NCBI GenBank assembly: GCA_011330545.1
Contig: DRQI01000188.1
Span: 1 to 8,449, forward strand
Reading direction: 5' to 3'
DNA length: 8,449 bases
Source of the DNA: Flavobacteriia bacterium
GTDB taxonomy: Bacteria; Bacteroidota; Bacteroidia; Flavobacteriales; Flavobacteriaceae
The translations under genes were made by a program, and so were the position numbers. Below, in pieces: positions 6,896-8,449 of the stretch (position 1 is the first letter of the stretch; every line of letters starts with the position of its first letter). The notes beneath the pieces are model-generated. The model was not told the DNA's origin and ran no database searches. It saw only the letters and a program-made list of their open reading frames with translations.

Positions 6896-8062
6896 ATGAA
6901 TACCTTATATTTTACTGAAGAACACGAATCATTCAGGCAAAGTTTTAGAGAGTTTCTACAAAAGGAAGTAGTTCCGCATATCGAAAAGTGGGAAAAAGAA
7001 GGTACTATTGAGCGCTTTATCTGGAAAAAATTTGGTGAAATGGGCTATTTCGGTTTGAATTCGCCCGAAGCCTATGGCGGGCTTGCCTTAGACCTTTTCT
7101 ATACCACTATTTTTTTAGAAGAATTGCAAAAAATCAATTCCAGTGGATTTGCCGCTGCCATGTGGGCACATGCTTATTTAGCCATGACCCATGTACACAA
7201 AGAAGGTGATGACCGCATTAAAAAAGCCTATCTCACCCCTAGTATCGAAGGTGAAAAAATTGGTTGTTTGTGTATTACCGAACCTTTTGGCGGGTCTGAT
7301 GTTGCCGGCATGCGTACTACTGCTATAAAAAAAGGAGATACGTATATCATTAATGGTTCTAAGACCTTTATCACTAACGGTGTCTATGCCGATTATATGG
7401 TAGTTGCTGCCAAAACACAACCTGAATTGAACCATAAAGGCATTAGTATTTTTATCATAGACAGCAATACAAAAGGCATTTCAACTACAAAACTTGACAA
7501 ATTGGGATGGCGTGCTTCGGATACTGCTGAGATAGCTTTTGACAATGTTATCATTCCGGCCGAAAATCTAATGGGTAAAGAAGGAAAAGGCTTTTCGTAC
7601 ATCATGCAGCATTTTGCATTAGAGCGGATGGTAATGAGTATCAATGCACATGCACGTGCAGAATACGCCATCGAATATGCCCTTCAGTATATGAGTGAAC
7701 GCGAAGCTTTCGGAAAAACCATTGACAAATTTCAAGCCTTACGCCACAAAATAGCCGAAATGGCCAGTGAAGCAGAAATGTGTAAAGCGTTTAACTATTC
7801 TGTTGTAAAACGCTTAGATAATGGCGAATATGTGGTAAAAGAAGCTACGATGGCGAAATTAACATCTACAAAAATTGCCGATAAGGTGGCTTATGGCTGC
7901 CTTCAATTATTAGGAGGTTACGGATATATGGAAGACTACCCTATGGCCCGTTTGTTACGGGATAGCCGCCTAGGCCCCATCGGTGGCGGTACCTCTGAAA
8001 TTTTAAAAGAAATTATTGCTAAAATTCTTATTGATAAAAAGAATTATAAACCGGCAACTTAG
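6896..8062 (+). CDS. Acyl-CoA dehydrogenase, LCAD/isovaleryl-CoA dehydrogenase-like
   Basis: FAD-dependent acyl-CoA dehydrogenases make the trans-2,3 double bond in acyl-CoA and pass electrons to an electron-transfer flavoprotein. The 388-residue protein is full length. Motifs: CITEPFGGSDVAGMRTTA (126-143), INGSKTFITNG (152-162), WRASDTAEIAFDNVIIPAENLMG (205-227), REAFGKTIDKFQALRHKIAEMASE (269-292) and QLLGGYGYMEDYPMARLLRDSRLGPIGGGTSEI (337-369). The IYEGT site, where medium- and short-chain enzymes have the catalytic glutamate, reads IGGGT (362-366). The likely catalytic base is instead E243 in ALERMVMS, as in the LCAD/IVD branch. Substrate is therefore probably long or branched acyl-CoA, but this is inferred. 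It starts 14 bp after the HhH gene. The last 15 codons plus stop are repeated three times downstream (see repeats). Confidence 0.94.
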   Translation: MNTLYFTEEHESFRQSFREFLQKEVVPHIEKWEKEGTIERFIWKKFGEMGYFGLNSPEAYGGLALDLFYTTIFLEELQKINSSGFAAAMWAHAYLAMTHVHKEGDDRIKKAYLTPSIEGEKIGCLCITEPFGGSDVAGMRTTAIKKGDTYIINGSKTFITNGVYADYMVVAAKTQPELNHKGISIFIIDSNTKGISTTKLDKLGWRASDTAEIAFDNVIIPAENLMGKEGKGFSYIMQHFALERMVMSINAHARAEYAIEYALQYMSEREAFGKTIDKFQALRHKIAEMASEAEMCKAFNYSVVKRLDNGEYVVKEATMAKLTSTKIADKVAYGCLQLLGGYGYMEDYPMARLLRDSRLGPIGGGTSEILKEIIAKILIDKKNYKPAT

Positions 8063-8070
8063 GTTTATTG

Positions 8071-8109
8071 GAATTTTAGCAAAAATTACTTACATGATTG
8101 CTAAAATTC
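8071..8109. repeat. Inverted repeat between tail copies 1 and 2
   Basis: GAATTTTAGCAA (8071-8082) and TTGCTAAAATTC (8098-8109) are a perfect 12-bp inverted pair with a 15-base loop. The right arm is also the start of the next gene-tail copy. The left arm can also pair with the matching start of copy 1 (8016-8027), so alternative stems compete. There is no U-run after the stem, so it is not a typical intrinsic terminator. Confidence 0.75.
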
Positions 8110-8144
8110 TTATTGATAAGAAAAGCTATAAACCGGCTACATGA
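8094..8144 (+). pseudogene. Gene-tail copy 2 with in-frame ATG (16-codon mini-ORF)
   Basis: The repeat unit at 8097 is preceded in frame by ATG (8094-8096), giving MIAKILIDKKSYKPAT and a TGA stop at 8142-8144. Compared with the true gene end it has eight base changes in 48: two in AAA AAG to AAG AAA, two in AAT to AGC (Asn to Ser), one in GCA to GCT, one in ACT to ACA, and two in the stop. Only one amino acid changes. It is too short to call a real gene; expression is unknown. Confidence 0.7.
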
Positions 8145-8153
8145 TGTTAATGA

Positions 8154-8191
8154 GAATTTTAGCAAAAATTTACCCTTTATTGCTAAAATTC
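8154..8191. repeat. Inverted repeat between tail copies 2 and 3
   Basis: The same pair, GAATTTTAGCAA (8154-8165) and TTGCTAAAATTC (8180-8191), now with a 14-base loop of different sequence. The stem arms are unchanged although the spacer around them has diverged from the one after copy 1. Confidence 0.75.
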
Positions 8192-8226
8192 TTATTGATA
8201 AAAAGAATTATAAACCGGCAACTTAA
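8179..8226 (+). pseudogene. Gene-tail copy 3, nearly identical to the true gene end
   Basis: This copy encodes IAKILIDKKNYKPAT with a TAA stop (8224-8226), one base different from the true 3' end (TAG). It has no in-frame ATG directly in front (CCC TTT ATT), so it cannot start translation on its own as copies 2 and 4 might. Confidence 0.85.
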
Positions 8227-8234
8227 GTTTATTG

Positions 8235-8273
8235 GAATTTTAGCAAAAATTACTTACATGATTGCTAAAATTC
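8235..8273. repeat. Inverted repeat between tail copies 3 and 4
   Basis: The third occurrence of the 12-bp pair is at 8235-8246 and 8262-8273, with a 15-base loop identical to that of the first occurrence. Confidence 0.75.
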
Positions 8274-8308
8274 TTATCGATAAGAAAAGCTATAAACCGG
8301 CAACTTAG
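8258..8308 (+). pseudogene. Gene-tail copy 4 with in-frame ATG (16-codon mini-ORF)
   Basis: ATG at 8258-8260 leads in frame into MIAKILIDKKSYKPAT and TAG (8306-8308). Codons 8-10 match copy 2 (AAG AAA AGC), one codon is a unique synonymous change (ATT to ATC), and the end GCA ACT TAG matches copy 1. The copy is thus a mosaic of the two versions. The sequence after its stop differs from the other spacers and probably represents the original downstream flank. Confidence 0.7.
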
Positions 8309-8353
8309 GCCATTTTGATTTTAGCTCGCAGGCCGGGCTTTCATGTAAGTAGC

Positions 8354-8361
8354 TAACTTTG
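8354..8361 (+). promoter_or_regulatory. Possible -7 promoter element for a gene beyond the right edge
   Basis: TAACTTTG fits TAnnTTTG exactly. No good -33 motif is seen at the normal distance, and the motif overlaps one arm of an inverted repeat (8353-8360 with 8385-8392). It could instead be chance. If real, it drives a rightward transcript starting near 8367-8369. Confidence 0.3.
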
Positions 8362-8401
8362 GGGATGGAGGCAACACAAAAAATAAAGTTAGTCTGTAAC
8401 T

Positions 8402-8449
8402 CCTTCCCTTTTTAAGGGAAGGTGGCCACGCCAAAGCGTGGACGGAAGG
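8402..8449. repeat. REP-like double-hairpin palindromic element, cut by the window edge
   Basis: Two perfect hairpins lie side by side: CCTTCCCTT (8402-8410) with AAGGGAAGG (8414-8422), loop TTT; and CCACGC (8426-8431) with GCGTGG (8436-8441), loop CAAA. The outer CCTTCC (8402-8407) can also pair with GGAAGG at the very end (8444-8449), enclosing the second hairpin. It is more GC-rich than its surroundings. I remember similar CTCCTTCCC...AAGGGAAGG...GGAAGG elements scattered between genes in flavobacterial genomes, and suspect an interspersed REP-type family. It may also end transcription, but no U-run follows. Confidence 0.65.

Larger units (their letters stand above)
8015..8342 (+). repeat. 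Array of four 82-bp tandem repeats built from the 3' end of the acyl-CoA dehydrogenase gene
   Basis: Units begin at 8015, 8097, 8179 and 8261, an exact 82-bp period. Each has the gene's last 48 bases (IAKILIDKKxYKPAT plus stop) followed by a spacer of about 34 bp. Units 1 and 3 are alike, differing by one base in 82 (stop TAG versus TAA). Units 2 and 4 share a different version of the tail (AAG AAA AGC in place of AAA AAG AAT). The order is therefore A-B-A'-B', suggesting an 82-bp duplication followed by a 164-bp one. The fourth unit is degraded after its stop codon and merges into unique sequence near 8342. Only unit 1 is the true gene end; 82 is not a multiple of three, so units 2 and 3 are out of the gene's frame. 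Confidence 0.92.
8063..8449. other. Non-coding 3' region of 387 bp downstream of the acyl-CoA dehydrogenase gene
   Basis: There is no gene-sized open reading frame here. From left to right it holds repeat units with partial copies of the gene tail (to about 8342), a stretch with a promoter-like motif and the 8-bp inverted pair CTAACTTT (8353-8360) / AAAGTTAG (8385-8392), and a compact double-hairpin element at the right edge. Confidence 0.8.

Noticed and set aside
7178..7671. Minus-strand reading frames inside the acyl-CoA dehydrogenase gene
   Set aside because: They overlap a conserved gene completely and show no family features.
8071..8109. Intrinsic terminator after the dehydrogenase gene
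   Set aside because: The stem is AT-rich and is not followed by a U-run, and the same stem is repeated three times. I kept it only as an inverted repeat.
8015..8308. CRISPR array
   Set aside because: There are regularly spaced repeats, but the spacers are near-copies of each other, the repeats are the 3' end of a protein gene, and no cas gene is in view.
8063..8342. Integron attC sites with gene cassettes
   Set aside because: Inverted arms are present, but there is no RYYYAAC/GTTRRRY pair in the right arrangement, no cassette ORFs and no integrase. The repeats match the preceding gene's coding sequence.

Overview
The window looks like a piece of a Bacteroidota chromosome, most likely a marine or freshwater flavobacterium. 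The evidence is an AT-rich sequence, several flavobacterial-type proteins (a stand-alone type IX secretion sorting domain, a TPR protein with an FESML-type N-terminus, PyrB and RNase Z of the flavobacterial type), almost no Shine-Dalgarno sequences, and promoter motifs of the Bacteroidota TAnnTTTG form. I made no database comparison; identities rest on motifs and remembered family features.

Layout. Bases 1-427 (minus strand) hold the N-terminal part of a TPR protein that runs off the left edge. A 266-bp AT-rich divergent intergenic region follows, ending in a candidate pyrR promoter and a perfect small hairpin just before pyrR. Bases 694-3838 (plus) look like one compact operon: pyrR, pyrB, a 110-aa STAS-like protein, a small secreted protein that is essentially only a type IX sorting domain, and rnz (RNase Z). 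Gaps are 1, 14 and 14 bp, then a 4-bp ATGA overlap. Bases 3835-4197 (minus) encode a small CoA-binding-domain protein whose stop codon overlaps the stop of rnz. After a 181-bp divergent region with a good candidate promoter, 4379-8062 (plus) form a second compact unit: an AGCS-family sodium/amino-acid symporter, a membrane-anchored helix-hairpin-helix protein, and an acyl-CoA dehydrogenase of the LCAD/IVD type.

The right end (8063-8449) has no ordinary gene but is the most unusual part. The last 48 bases of the acyl-CoA dehydrogenase gene (15 codons plus stop) are repeated three more times downstream with an exact 82-bp period and an A-B-A'-B' higher-order pattern. The differences between copies are mostly synonymous and every copy keeps a stop codon, so the variation looks as if it arose in translated genes and was then brought here. 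The array also carries repeated 12-bp inverted repeats, and two of the extra copies begin with an in-frame ATG. It is followed by a possible promoter and by a double-hairpin, REP-like palindromic element cut by the window edge.

Functionally, pyrR/pyrB cover pyrimidine control and the first committed step of UMP synthesis; rnz processes tRNA 3' ends; the symporter and dehydrogenase are ordinary uptake and catabolic functions. I see no defence system, phage, complete insertion sequence, CRISPR array or RNA gene. The best candidate for something undescribed is the gene-tail repeat array.
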